Shown: positions 52,393-59,503 of the stretch, in pieces
Numbering within the stretch: the stretch's first letter is position 1
How the letters are laid out: every line of letters starts with the position of its first letter
Assembly: GCA_958370325.1 (NCBI GenBank)
Contig: CATXJW010000003.1
Location: 26,930 to 90,929, forward strand
Length of the DNA: 64,000 bases
Source of the DNA: an uncultured Collinsella sp.
GTDB lineage: Bacteria > Actinomycetota > Coriobacteriia > Coriobacteriales > Coriobacteriaceae
Reading direction: 5' to 3'
The notes under the pieces: generated by a model
What the model was told of the DNA's origin: nothing
Seen by the model: only the letters and a program-made list of their open reading frames with translations
Database searches by the model: none
Translations under genes and position numbers: made by a program

Positions 52393-52517
52393 CCCCCCCT
52401 GCACCAAAGGAGTGTCCCCAACTGCCGGCAGAAAAGGAACGTCCCCAAGTGCCCCAAACAAGAACGTCCCCAATGACTACTCCAGCAACGGTAACGTCGC
52501 GGGTAGAGGACGGACAG
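52393..52517. repeat. Dispersed GTCCCC repeats and left part of the interrupted structured element
   Basis: The stretch contains AAAGGAGTGTCCCCAACTGCC, GGAACGTCCCCAAGTGCC and AAGAACGTCCCCAATGACT, members of the same dispersed repeat as at 16387. It ends with CAACGGTAACGTCGCGGGTA...GGACAG, the upstream arm of structured element C, cut by the IS at 52517. No gene is seen. Confidence 0.7.
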
Positions 52518-52645
52518 ACACTATGACCCAATCCGAGGGCACGGAAACGACAGGAGCCCCCGCTCGTGACCGCGGGTCGGGGCTGCGACAATGTTGTTGA
52601 AGTGCCAGAGGCGCAGCCGCGCCGCAACGAGGTTGGGAGGCTCCC

Positions 52646-53767
52646 GTGCCTAGATATTCTACCGCCTTCGGAATGGACGTACACCTCAGGTCCACCACCG
52701 TCTGCGCGCTCAACGCGGAGACGGGCGAGGCCGTGGCGAGGAGGTTCCGCGGCAACCCGTGGGGCGAGGTCGCGGAGTGGATGTCGGGCTTCCCGGGCCC
52801 GTCGCTCGCCGCCTACGAGAGCGGCTACCTCGGCTTCGCGCCGCAGAGGGAGCTGTCGGCCCTCGGCGTCGACTGCGTCGTCGCGGCCGTCTCCAAGGTC
52901 CCGAGGTCGGCGGCCGACCTCTCGTCCAAGAACGACCGCAACGACGCGGCCAGGATGGCCAAGGCGATACTGTCGCACGACGTCACCCCGGTATGGGTGC
53001 CGTCCCCCGAGATCGAGGGGCTCAGGGACCTCGCCGCCGCCCACGACGCGGCGACCGCCAGGCTCGCGGCGGCGAAGCAGCGGCTCCTAGCGTTCCTCGC
53101 CCGCCGGGGCTACGTCTACGGCGGCACGACGCCGGCCGGAAACCCCCGGAAGTACTGGACGTACGGCTTCCTCAGGTGGCTCGACAAGGTGCGGCCCGCC
53201 GACGACGGCGGCATCCGGGCGCTGGCGGCGCTGAGGAACGAGGTCGAGGCGGCCGACGAGGCAAGGGAGGCCCTCCTCGCCGAGTACAGGGCCGCTGTCG
53301 CGGCGGGCCCCCTCTCGGCCGAGGTCGAGGCGCTCCAGTCCATCAAGGGGTGCGGGTTCGTGCTCGCCGCCGCCTTCGCGTCCGAGGTCGGCGACTTCTC
53401 GAGGTTCCGCTCCGGCAGGCAGGTGACGGCCTACTTCGGCCTCGCCCCGAAGCAGAGGTCGAGCGCCGACTCCGTGCGACTCGGCGGAATCAGCGGGGCC
53501 GGCAACGCGCTCGTCAGGAGGCTGGCGGTCGAGGGGTCCTGGCGCTACGCCCAGGCCGGGCACCAGCCCAAGCTGATGCCCAAGGGCTCCGGAGTCCCGC
53601 TCGAGATAAGGATGCACGGGAGGAAGGGGTCCGAGCGCCTGCTCCGGCGACGCGAGGAGATGCTCGAGAGGGGCATGCCCCAGGCGAAGGCGAACGCCGC
53701 CACCGCCGCCGAGCTCGTGAGGTGGCTGTGGGCCCTCGGCATGATGTGCCGGGAGGCCGGCGAATAG
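52646..53767 (+). CDS. IS110-family transposase (DEDD/serine type)
   Basis: A 373-residue recombinase. The RuvC-like N-terminal domain shows GMDVHLRSTTVCAL (Asp near residue 11), AYESGYLGF (Glu) and KNDRNDAARMAKAI (Asp pair). A coiled-coil segment follows, then the C-terminal Tnp domain (about 230-330: LQSIKGCGFVLAAAFASEVG, FRSGRQVTAYFGLAPKQRSS) with the conserved Ser in GGISGAGNALVRR. The start is GTG 52646 with GGGAGG just upstream. Reading frame and motifs are intact, so it is probably functional. Codon use is noticeably more GC-extreme (AGG arginines) than the host genes. Confidence 0.95.
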   Translation: MPRYSTAFGMDVHLRSTTVCALNAETGEAVARRFRGNPWGEVAEWMSGFPGPSLAAYESGYLGFAPQRELSALGVDCVVAAVSKVPRSAADLSSKNDRNDAARMAKAILSHDVTPVWVPSPEIEGLRDLAAAHDAATARLAAAKQRLLAFLARRGYVYGGTTPAGNPRKYWTYGFLRWLDKVRPADDGGIRALAALRNEVEAADEAREALLAEYRAAVAAGPLSAEVEALQSIKGCGFVLAAAFASEVGDFSRFRSGRQVTAYFGLAPKQRSSADSVRLGGISGAGNALVRRLAVEGSWRYAQAGHQPKLMPKGSGVPLEIRMHGRKGSERLLRRREEMLERGMPQAKANAATAAELVRWLWALGMMCREAGE

Positions 53768-54047
53768 ACATAGCCCCCGTCCCGGCGAGCCGGGCAGCCT
53801 TCGGGGATACCCCCGTTCTCGCTGTGCGCGCGGCGGTCGCCGCATTCGCGTCGACAGACTTGGGGAACCCCCGCCGAAGGAGAGGATTGCGGGCCGCCGG
53901 AGCGGTATCCGCGGATATGAGACTGAGCCGAAGGCGTCGACGACATGCCGGGGGCGGACCGGGACGGGTTCAACGGCAGGCCCCGCCGACCGATTGCAAG
54001 CGGTCGGCGGGGCCATTGTGGCTCTTGACAGCGGATTGGGTCATATG
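53768..54047 (+). ncRNA. 3' noncoding end of the IS, candidate bridge RNA
   Basis: The 280 bases after the transposase carry no gene but contain strong hairpins: CCCGGC/GCCGGG near 53780 and a 14-bp perfect stem GGCCCCGCCGACCG (53979) / inverse (54001-54014). IS1111-type elements are reported to encode their bridge RNA in this 3' segment. GACAGAC at 53853 repeats the left junction and GACAGCG at 54027 repeats the target; these could be guide segments, but short matches may be chance. RNA boundaries are not determinable here. Confidence 0.35.
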
Positions 54048-54192
54048 AGCGAGCGACGTCCAGGACGAACAAGTTGGCATGAAAAAGGCGAGGCATAGAC
54101 CTTCTGGTCATGCCTCGCCTTTTGAATGACAAATTGTCGTCCTGGGCGGCGCGCAGCGTCAACTGGTTACGCGGTTCGTAGAACCGCGTAAC
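54048..54192. repeat. Structured intergenic element, copy C (interrupted by the IS)
   Basis: AGCGA; stem CCAGGACG (54060) / CGTCCTGG (54138-54145); a bulged A with ACAA/TTGT in place of GCAA/TTGC in other copies; an inner hairpin GGCGAGGCAT...ATGCCTCGCC; GCAGCGTC; and a terminal hairpin GTTACGCGGTTC...GAACCGCGTAAC (54166-54192), identical to copy A. Its upstream end (to GGACAG at 52517) lies on the other side of the IS. It ends 4 bases from the stop codon of the lipoprotein gene. Confidence 0.85.
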
Positions 54193-54196
54193 TCCC

Positions 54197-54754
54197 CTAG
54201 CTCAGCATTGCATCCATCATCTCGGAGTTGACGGAGTCATCGGCAGACCACTCGCCGTCGTCGTTGCAGGTGTACTTGAAGATAACCGTGGTCTTCCTGG
54301 GCTCGGTGGCCTTGGTCACATCGACCATAACCTGACCTGCCATCTTGTACAGCTCGTCATCGGAAGGAACCGTATCAAGCGCGGCGACCTTCTCCTGATA
54401 CTGGGTGGAGAAGTCCTCGACGATCTTGTTCATGGACTTGCAGGTGATGGAGACCTCGGCGGTCGCGACACCCTTGTCCTCGTCGACCGTCACGTCGCCG
54501 ATCTCGTAGTCAAAGCCTTCGAGATAGGTCTTGGCATACTCCTTGGGATCGATACCCAACTGCTCGAACTCGTCGCCCGAAGCCTCCTCCAGACCAGAAA
54601 GGAACTCGTCGCCACCGTTCTTGACCTCGTCAAACTGAGTCGTAAGATCCTCGGTGATGAGTTCCTCGATCGAAGGGCCTCCACAACCGGAAAGCACGAC
54701 CACGCATGCAACCAAAACGGCCATGAGGGGCGCAAGCAGCAGCTTCTTTTTCAT
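54197..54754 (-). CDS. Lipoprotein of unknown function
   Basis: A 185-residue protein with a lipoprotein signal (MKKKLLLAPLMAVLVACVVV, then LSGC at about 21-24) and a mature domain of about 160 residues. The domain is rich in Asp/Glu, with a helical first half (IEELITEDLTTQFDEVKNGG) and a beta-containing second half that includes a Cys pair. ATG 54754 has GGGAGGAAC upstream. The layout resembles small Coriobacteriia/Firmicutes lipoproteins of the DUF5105 kind, but I cannot confirm the family. It stands alone between the structured element and EIIA. Confidence 0.82.
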   Translation of the reverse strand: MKKKLLLAPLMAVLVACVVVLSGCGGPSIEELITEDLTTQFDEVKNGGDEFLSGLEEASGDEFEQLGIDPKEYAKTYLEGFDYEIGDVTVDEDKGVATAEVSITCKSMNKIVEDFSTQYQEKVAALDTVPSDDELYKMAGQVMVDVTKATEPRKTTVIFKYTCNDDGEWSADDSVNSEMMDAMLS

Positions 54755-54932
54755 GTTGTTCCTCCCAATGAGCGGCACCGCGCTTCCCAGACGCGGCGCA
54801 CGTTGTAATAAGTAAGCCCATACTATCCACTTATTAACACCCTCGACGGCACGAAGGCGCGGTCGGTTCGTTTTAGCGTCCGAACGGTTTGCAAGCCCGC
54901 CCAACGTGCAATAAAACGCTTCCCCACGGTGC

Positions 54933-54966
54933 AATAAAAAAGGTGGCCGGAAAACCCGACCACCTT
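54933..54966 (-). terminator. Intrinsic terminator after the EIIA gene
   Basis: On the minus strand AAAGGTGGTCGGG pairs with CCGGCCACCTTT (mismatch and G-U near the loop) and runs into TTTTTTAT. It starts 25 bases past the stop at 54991. Confidence 0.88.
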
Positions 54967-54990
54967 TGCACATCCTTTGGATGTCGCAGT

Positions 54991-55527
54991 TTACTTGCGG
55001 ACGACCTTAACGATGGCGTCACCGGCGGCGACAGCGGAGTCGGCCTCGACGGCGAGTTCGACATCGGCAAACTCGGCGGTGTTGGACACAGCAACGACGA
55101 CGCAGTCCTTGTAGCCGGCAGCGGCGATCTTGGCGCGGTCGATCTTGAGCATGGGCTGGCCAGCCTTTACGACGTCGTCGGCCTTGACGAAGCCCTCGAA
55201 GCCATCGCCGTTCATGTTGACGGTATCGACGCCAACGTGCACCAGGACCTCGATGCCGCTATCGGACTGCAGGCCCACGGCGTGACCCATGGTGACGGTC
55301 ACCTTGCCGTCGCAGGGGGCGTAGACCAGGTCGTCCTCGGGCCACACGGCGCAGCCCTTGCCCAGGACCTCGCCACCAAAGACGGGATCGGGCACGTCGG
55401 CCATCTTGATGACCTTGCCCTTGACGGGCGAGCACAGTACGTCGGCGCCGGCAGAAGCAGAGATGGAGGACGGAGCAGCGGCAGCCGCGGGCTCAGCCTT
55501 CTTCTTGAACATGTCAAACAGACCCAT
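54991..55527 (-). CDS. PTS glucose-type EIIA domain protein
   Basis: A 178-residue free-standing EIIA of the glucose family. An Ala-rich N-terminal stretch (FKKKAEPAAAAAPSSISAS) precedes the beta-sandwich. The phospho-accepting His97 is in GIEVLVHVGVDTVNMNG and the partner-site His in TMGHAVGLQS. ATG 55527 begins MGLFDMFKKK. Free EIIA of this type supplies IIBC permeases lacking their own EIIA and can regulate other systems. No cognate IIBC gene is in the window. It lies downstream of the HAD and GH1 genes on the same strand, fitting a beta-glucoside locus. Confidence 0.92.
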   Translation of the reverse strand: MGLFDMFKKKAEPAAAAAPSSISASAGADVLCSPVKGKVIKMADVPDPVFGGEVLGKGCAVWPEDDLVYAPCDGKVTVTMGHAVGLQSDSGIEVLVHVGVDTVNMNGDGFEGFVKADDVVKAGQPMLKIDRAKIAAAGYKDCVVVAVSNTAEFADVELAVEADSAVAAGDAIVKVVRK

Positions 55528-55668
55528 ACGTTTTCTCCTCATGATTAAGCGCAACGTTTTGCGCATGCCTATAGTGATTATAGTGCCAAATGGCTCAAAT
55601 GCTAAGGTGAGGGCTCGAATCGCAAGCCCTCCCCAAAGCCTTTGCCCCGGCGGCACTCATATTGCCGA

Positions 55669-56514
55669 TTACCCCTCGATAAGCCCCAGATGCACAAAGG
55701 CATTCCAGATGCCATCGTCGTCGACGTCGGTGGTCACGTAATCGGCCGCGGCCTTGCACTCGTCGCCGCCCGACCCCATGGCCACGCTCGTCGCGCACGC
55801 CTCGAACATCGGGATATCGATCTTGGCATCGCCAAAGGCCACGGTATCGGCGCGGTCGGCGCCCAGGTGCTCGAGCAGTGTGTCGACAGCGTGCGCCTTG
55901 GTGATACCGCGCACGCCCATATCACCAAACAGCGCCGTCTCGCCCGCGCCGCCCCAGGTGTGGCACTCAAGGTCGGGGAACTCCTCGATGCTATCCAGAT
56001 GGTCCTGATAGCTCGACAGGATAAAGCTCACCTTGTTGAGATCGTCGCGGTAGAGCGGAGCGCCGTAGACCATGCCATGCATGACGTCGTCGGTCTCGAG
56101 CTCGTCGGCGCCCTCCACGCCCTTGCGACCGGCATAGGTCCTCAGCACCGGGCGCGCGGCCTCGCGAAAGTTCTCGCTCGCAAACAGGCCGTTGTTGCTC
56201 TCGAGATAAAACTCGAGGCCACGGCCGTGCAGCCAGTCGACGATATGGCGGCACTGGTCAACCGTGATGAGCTGGTGCATCACGACCTCGCCGTCGCTCT
56301 CCACATAGCTGCCGTTGCCGCCGATCATGCCATCGAAGCCGATGTTGGTGATCTCGGGCGGGTTTTCGGCCTTGCTGCGGCCGGTGCACATGTACACGCG
56401 GTGTCCGTTTGCGCGCGCCGCACGGATAGCAGCCATGGCGCTTTGGGGCACCTCGTTGCTGTAATTGGTGATGGTGCCATCAACATCAAGAAAGATGACC
56501 TTGGCGGCGGACAT
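55669..56514 (-). CDS. HAD-superfamily phosphatase, Cof type
   Basis: A 281-residue HAD hydrolase with motif I IFLDVDGTITNYSNE (nucleophile Asp near residue 10). The Cof-type C2 cap occupies about residues 85-190. Motifs III and IV are ITKAHAVDTLLEHLG and DTVAFGDAKIDIPMFE, and the protein ends ...DDDGIWNAFVHLGLIEG. This subfamily dephosphorylates sugar phosphates or cofactors. Its place between the phospho-beta-glucosidase and EIIA suggests a sugar phosphate, which is inference. Confidence 0.9.
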   Translation of the reverse strand: MSAAKVIFLDVDGTITNYSNEVPQSAMAAIRAARANGHRVYMCTGRSKAENPPEITNIGFDGMIGGNGSYVESDGEVVMHQLITVDQCRHIVDWLHGRGLEFYLESNNGLFASENFREAARPVLRTYAGRKGVEGADELETDDVMHGMVYGAPLYRDDLNKVSFILSSYQDHLDSIEEFPDLECHTWGGAGETALFGDMGVRGITKAHAVDTLLEHLGADRADTVAFGDAKIDIPMFEACATSVAMGSGGDECKAAADYVTTDVDDDGIWNAFVHLGLIEG

Positions 56515-56579
56515 GGCAACTCCCTTCGAGAAAAAACTTCTTACATGGAAACAGGACGCGACAGCAGTGATAAACCCTC

Positions 56580-56740
56580 AGGTTGAGCCCACGTCAGCGA
56601 GCCGGCTCCAAGTGCCCCAGGTCGCCGCGAAAGAGGAGCGACGCGTACTTCTGTACGCGAGCGACGGTTTGAGCGGCGAGATGGGGTGCTTGGGGCCGGC
56701 GCAGCGTCGGCAGGTCCGGCGTTCGGTAGAACGCCGGACC
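56580..56740. repeat. Structured intergenic element, copy D
   Basis: AGGTTGAGCCCACGTCAGCGA; a 19-bp stem (56601-56619 with 56682-56700, all paired counting three G-U); a GG/GA internal loop; stem TCGCCGC/GCGGCGA; an inner hairpin CGCGTAC-TTCT-GTACGCG (56642-56659); GCAGCGTCGG; and a terminal hairpin GGTCCGGCGTTC...GAACGCCGGACC (56713-56740). The terminal hairpin differs from copies A and C at many positions yet pairs fully. It ends 4 bases from the GH1 stop codon. Confidence 0.88.
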
Positions 56741-56744
56741 CTAA

Positions 56745-58193
56745 TTACTCCAGGCCTTCCGTGCCGTTACTCTGGATGATCTTCTGGTAGGCGTAGAAGC
56801 TGTCCTTGCGGCGGCGCTCGTAGGTACCGGTGCCGTCGTCGTACTTATCGACGTGAATGAAGCCGTAGCGCTTGCGCATCTCGCCGGTACCGGCGGAAAC
56901 CAGGTCGATGGGGCCCCACCAGGTGTAGGCGATCAGGTCGACGCCGTCGGCAATGGCCTCGCCCATGGCCTTGATGTGGCTGCGCAAGTAAGCGATACGA
57001 TACGGGTCGTGGATGGAGCCGTCCTCCTCGACCTCATCGTAGGCGCCCATGCCGTTCTCGACCACCATCAGCGGAATCTCGTAGCGGGCGTAAATCTCGT
57101 TGAGCGCGATGCGCAGGCCCAGCGGATCGATCTGCCAGCCCCAATCGGTGGACTCCAGATAGGGGTTCTTGCCGCCAAAGGTCATATTGCCCTCGGTCAT
57201 CTCGTGGTCCTTGTGGGTGCCCACGGTGCCGGACATGTAGTAGCTAAAGGTGTAGAAATCGACCTTGCCGTCGGCGATATCCTGCAGGTCGCCGTCCTCC
57301 ATCACGAGCTCGACATCGTTCTCGGCCCAGAAGCGCTTGGCATAGAACGGGTACTTGCCGCGCACCTGCACGTCGGAGCAGTACCAGTTCATGGTATTCA
57401 TCTCCTGCTGCGTTGCGAACACGTCGGCCGGATCGCACGTGGCGGCATAGGAAAGGATGAAGCAATCCATGTTGCCCATCTTAAACTGCGGGTAGTGCTC
57501 GTGGGCATAGCGCACGACACGGCCGCTGGCAACAAACTGGTGATGCAGCGCCTGCATACGCTCCTGCGGCGTGGTGTGGACCGCCGAAGCCGGGCCCTCA
57601 AAGCCCTGGATCATGCTGGTCCCAAAGAGGTTGCCCATGTCCTGGGTGCCGCAGTTGATCTCGTTGAAGGTGAGCCAGAACTTGACCTTGTCCTGATAGC
57701 GGTCGAAGACGGTCTGGCAGTACTTCTCAAAGAAGCCGATGAGCTCGCGGCTCGCCCAGCCGTTGTACTTCTCGACCAGATGATAGGGCATCTCGTAGTG
57801 CGACAGGGTCACGAGCGGCTCGATATTGTGAGCGCGCAGGCAGTCGAAGACGCGGTCGTAGAAGGCGAGGCCGGCCTCGTTGGGCTCGGCGTCGTCGCCG
57901 TTGGGGAAGATGCGGCTCCAAGAGATGGACATGCGGAACATGGTAAAGCCCATCTCGGCGAACAGCGCGATATCCTCCTCGTAGTGATGGTAGAAGTCGA
58001 TACCGTCATGATTGGGGTAGAAGCGGTCGGGGTCGATGTCGATCGTAATCTGACGCGGCTCCTTGTAGCTGCCGCCCAGGAAGTGGTCGTCGACGGAAGG
58101 GCCGCGGCCGTCCACGTTCCAAGCACCCTCAAACTGGTTGGCGGCGGTGGCGCCACCCCAATAGAAGCCCTCGGGGAACTTGATGTTTGCCAT
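56745..58193 (-). CDS. 6-phospho-beta-glucosidase (GH1)
   Basis: A 482-residue family GH1 enzyme that cleaves PTS-imported phospho-beta-glucosides in the cytosol. The GH1 signature near the start is FPEGFYWGGATAANQFEGAW. The acid/base Glu178 is in WLTFNEIN and the nucleophile Glu379 in PLMVVENGMG. Phosphosugar-binding residues typical of 6-phospho enzymes are expected in the C-terminal segment KRYGFIHVDKYDDG. ATG 58193 has AAGGAG 6 bases upstream; longer in-frame starts have none. It is downstream of the AraC regulator and upstream of HAD and EIIA genes. Confidence 0.94.
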   Translation of the reverse strand: MANIKFPEGFYWGGATAANQFEGAWNVDGRGPSVDDHFLGGSYKEPRQITIDIDPDRFYPNHDGIDFYHHYEEDIALFAEMGFTMFRMSISWSRIFPNGDDAEPNEAGLAFYDRVFDCLRAHNIEPLVTLSHYEMPYHLVEKYNGWASRELIGFFEKYCQTVFDRYQDKVKFWLTFNEINCGTQDMGNLFGTSMIQGFEGPASAVHTTPQERMQALHHQFVASGRVVRYAHEHYPQFKMGNMDCFILSYAATCDPADVFATQQEMNTMNWYCSDVQVRGKYPFYAKRFWAENDVELVMEDGDLQDIADGKVDFYTFSYYMSGTVGTHKDHEMTEGNMTFGGKNPYLESTDWGWQIDPLGLRIALNEIYARYEIPLMVVENGMGAYDEVEEDGSIHDPYRIAYLRSHIKAMGEAIADGVDLIAYTWWGPIDLVSAGTGEMRKRYGFIHVDKYDDGTGTYERRRKDSFYAYQKIIQSNGTEGLE

Positions 58194-58335
58194 GAGCATC
58201 TCCTTTGCATCGCGGTTCGATAAGCCGAGTATCGCCCACGCACGCGACAGACAGGGGCAGGGGTGCCAAACCCGACACTTCTTTTCGCAGCGGCACCCCG
58301 CCGCCACCCCGCCCCTGACACTTCCTGACACCTGC

Positions 58336-58372
58336 CAAAAAGGGACTGCCAAAAAGGGACAGGTTTATTTTG
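58336..58372 (-). repeat. TGCCAAAAAGGGAC repeat at the 3' end of the AraC gene
   Basis: The plus strand carries TGCCAAAAAGGGAC twice in tandem and then AGGTTTATTTTGG. On the minus strand this gives CCAAAATAAACCTGTCCC then TTTTTGGCAG, which can fold as a terminator-like hairpin 8 bases after the AraC stop. The same sequence type ends the glycosidase gene at 62059. Confidence 0.7.
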
Positions 58373-58379
58373 GTCGGTT

Positions 58380-59387
58380 TTATCTGGGCAAACGCTGGCG
58401 ATACGCTGCCGGCGTGCAGCCATAGCGCTCGGCAAACTTTTTGTAGAAGAAGCTCATGTTGGCGTAGCCGGCCTCGCGCGCCGCGGTTTCGGCAGTGGCA
58501 CCGGCGTCGAGCAGTGTTGCCGCGCGTGCCAGGCGGCTCTCCTGCACGAGCTGCATAAACGTGTGGCCCGTCTGCCGCTTGAGCAGTGCGCTTGCGTAGT
58601 TGGGACTCAGATGGAGGTGGCGAGCTACGTCCTCGAGCGTACAATCGCAGGCATGGCGCTCGATGTAGCCCACGGCGGCCGCGACCTGCGCCGAAGGCAG
58701 CCTGGGCATGTCCGCCTGCAGCAGCGATGTCTCATAGCTTTGCATAAGTTCGACCAGCAGCAACTCAAACAGCTTCGACACGATCTGGGGACTCGCAGCC
58801 GTCGGCTCCAGAAGCTCGCACAGCATCTCCTGCATATATCGGCGCACGCGGCGGCTGTTGCCCGTGCGGAAATGCACATGACCGCGGTGGTCGGTTTCGT
58901 CATTGAGGGCATTAATGAGGAACTGCGAGACGGTGCTTGACGGCGACAGGCTCTGCTCTAGGCTGCGGTGCAACATCGGCCGCGAGATGACGATGCTCAG
59001 CATAATGTCATGCTCGCCGAGCTCGCCTACGGCATGTGGACAGGCGGCGTCGAGTAAGAGCACCTCGTTTTGGGCAAGCATGAGCTGTTCGCCGTTGACG
59101 GTCTGCGGCGCATGCCCGCGATAGACATAGCTGATTTCGACATAATCGTGCACATGCTCCGGTACAGGGTTGAAGCGCGAGTTGCGCACGATTGATAGGC
59201 CCTCAGGCATGCCTTCTTGGTGCAAGGCTCGCGTCGGGTCACCGATTTTATGGATATGTTTTTCACCGATATTCTGTTGATGACCCCAGCTGAACGCATC
59301 ATTCCAGTCATAGCGGGCGCCCGCGTGGTAAGCACGCTCGCTGTCGGTCAGCTCGAGCAGAAGGCTGTCTAAACGTGCAAGATCCAT
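58380..59387 (-). CDS. AraC-family transcriptional regulator
   Basis: A 335-residue regulator with an N-terminal cupin ligand domain (about 60-155, with FNPVPEHVHDYVEISYVYRG as the family pattern) and a C-terminal double HTH. The HTH is at about 235-335: LEDVARHLHLSPNYASALLK, then ETAAREAGYANMSFFYKKFA, ending RYGCTPAAYRQRLPR. It is divergent from the large glycosidase (117-bp gap) and upstream of the GH1 gene, so it probably activates one or both in response to a sugar. I saw no clear direct-repeat operator in the gap. Confidence 0.93.
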   Translation of the reverse strand: MDLARLDSLLLELTDSERAYHAGARYDWNDAFSWGHQQNIGEKHIHKIGDPTRALHQEGMPEGLSIVRNSRFNPVPEHVHDYVEISYVYRGHAPQTVNGEQLMLAQNEVLLLDAACPHAVGELGEHDIMLSIVISRPMLHRSLEQSLSPSSTVSQFLINALNDETDHRGHVHFRTGNSRRVRRYMQEMLCELLEPTAASPQIVSKLFELLLVELMQSYETSLLQADMPRLPSAQVAAAVGYIERHACDCTLEDVARHLHLSPNYASALLKRQTGHTFMQLVQESRLARAATLLDAGATAETAAREAGYANMSFFYKKFAERYGCTPAAYRQRLPR

Positions 59388-59503
59388 GGCATTACAATCG
59401 TTGATTCGGTCATATTCTGCTGTGGTTTTGATATTAGCAGGACGGCGCGCTCGGCGTACTCTGACTTCAATCGATTTAAAAGGTTGGTTTTAGAGGAGTG
59501 GAT

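Larger units (their letters stand above)
52518..54049 (+). mobile_element. Complete IS110-family insertion sequence, about 1.53 kb
   Basis: The ends are deduced from two facts. First, 14-bp exact subterminal inverted repeats, TATGACCCAATCCG at 52522-52535 and its inverse at 54032-54045. Second, comparison with the second copy starting at 63967, which shares everything from GACAGACACTATGACCC onward. The insertion is flanked by GGACAG on the left and AGCGA on the right; the intact element A reads GGACAGCGA at this place, so AG (CT on the other strand) is the likely duplicated core dinucleotide. Subterminal repeats and a long 3' noncoding end fit the IS1111 branch of the IS110 family. Confidence 0.85.

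Noticed and set aside
52759..54048. 429-codon plus-strand open frame over the IS
   Set aside because: It is out of frame with the transposase, which has the DEDD and Tnp motifs; the alternative frame is Arg/Gly-rich noise.
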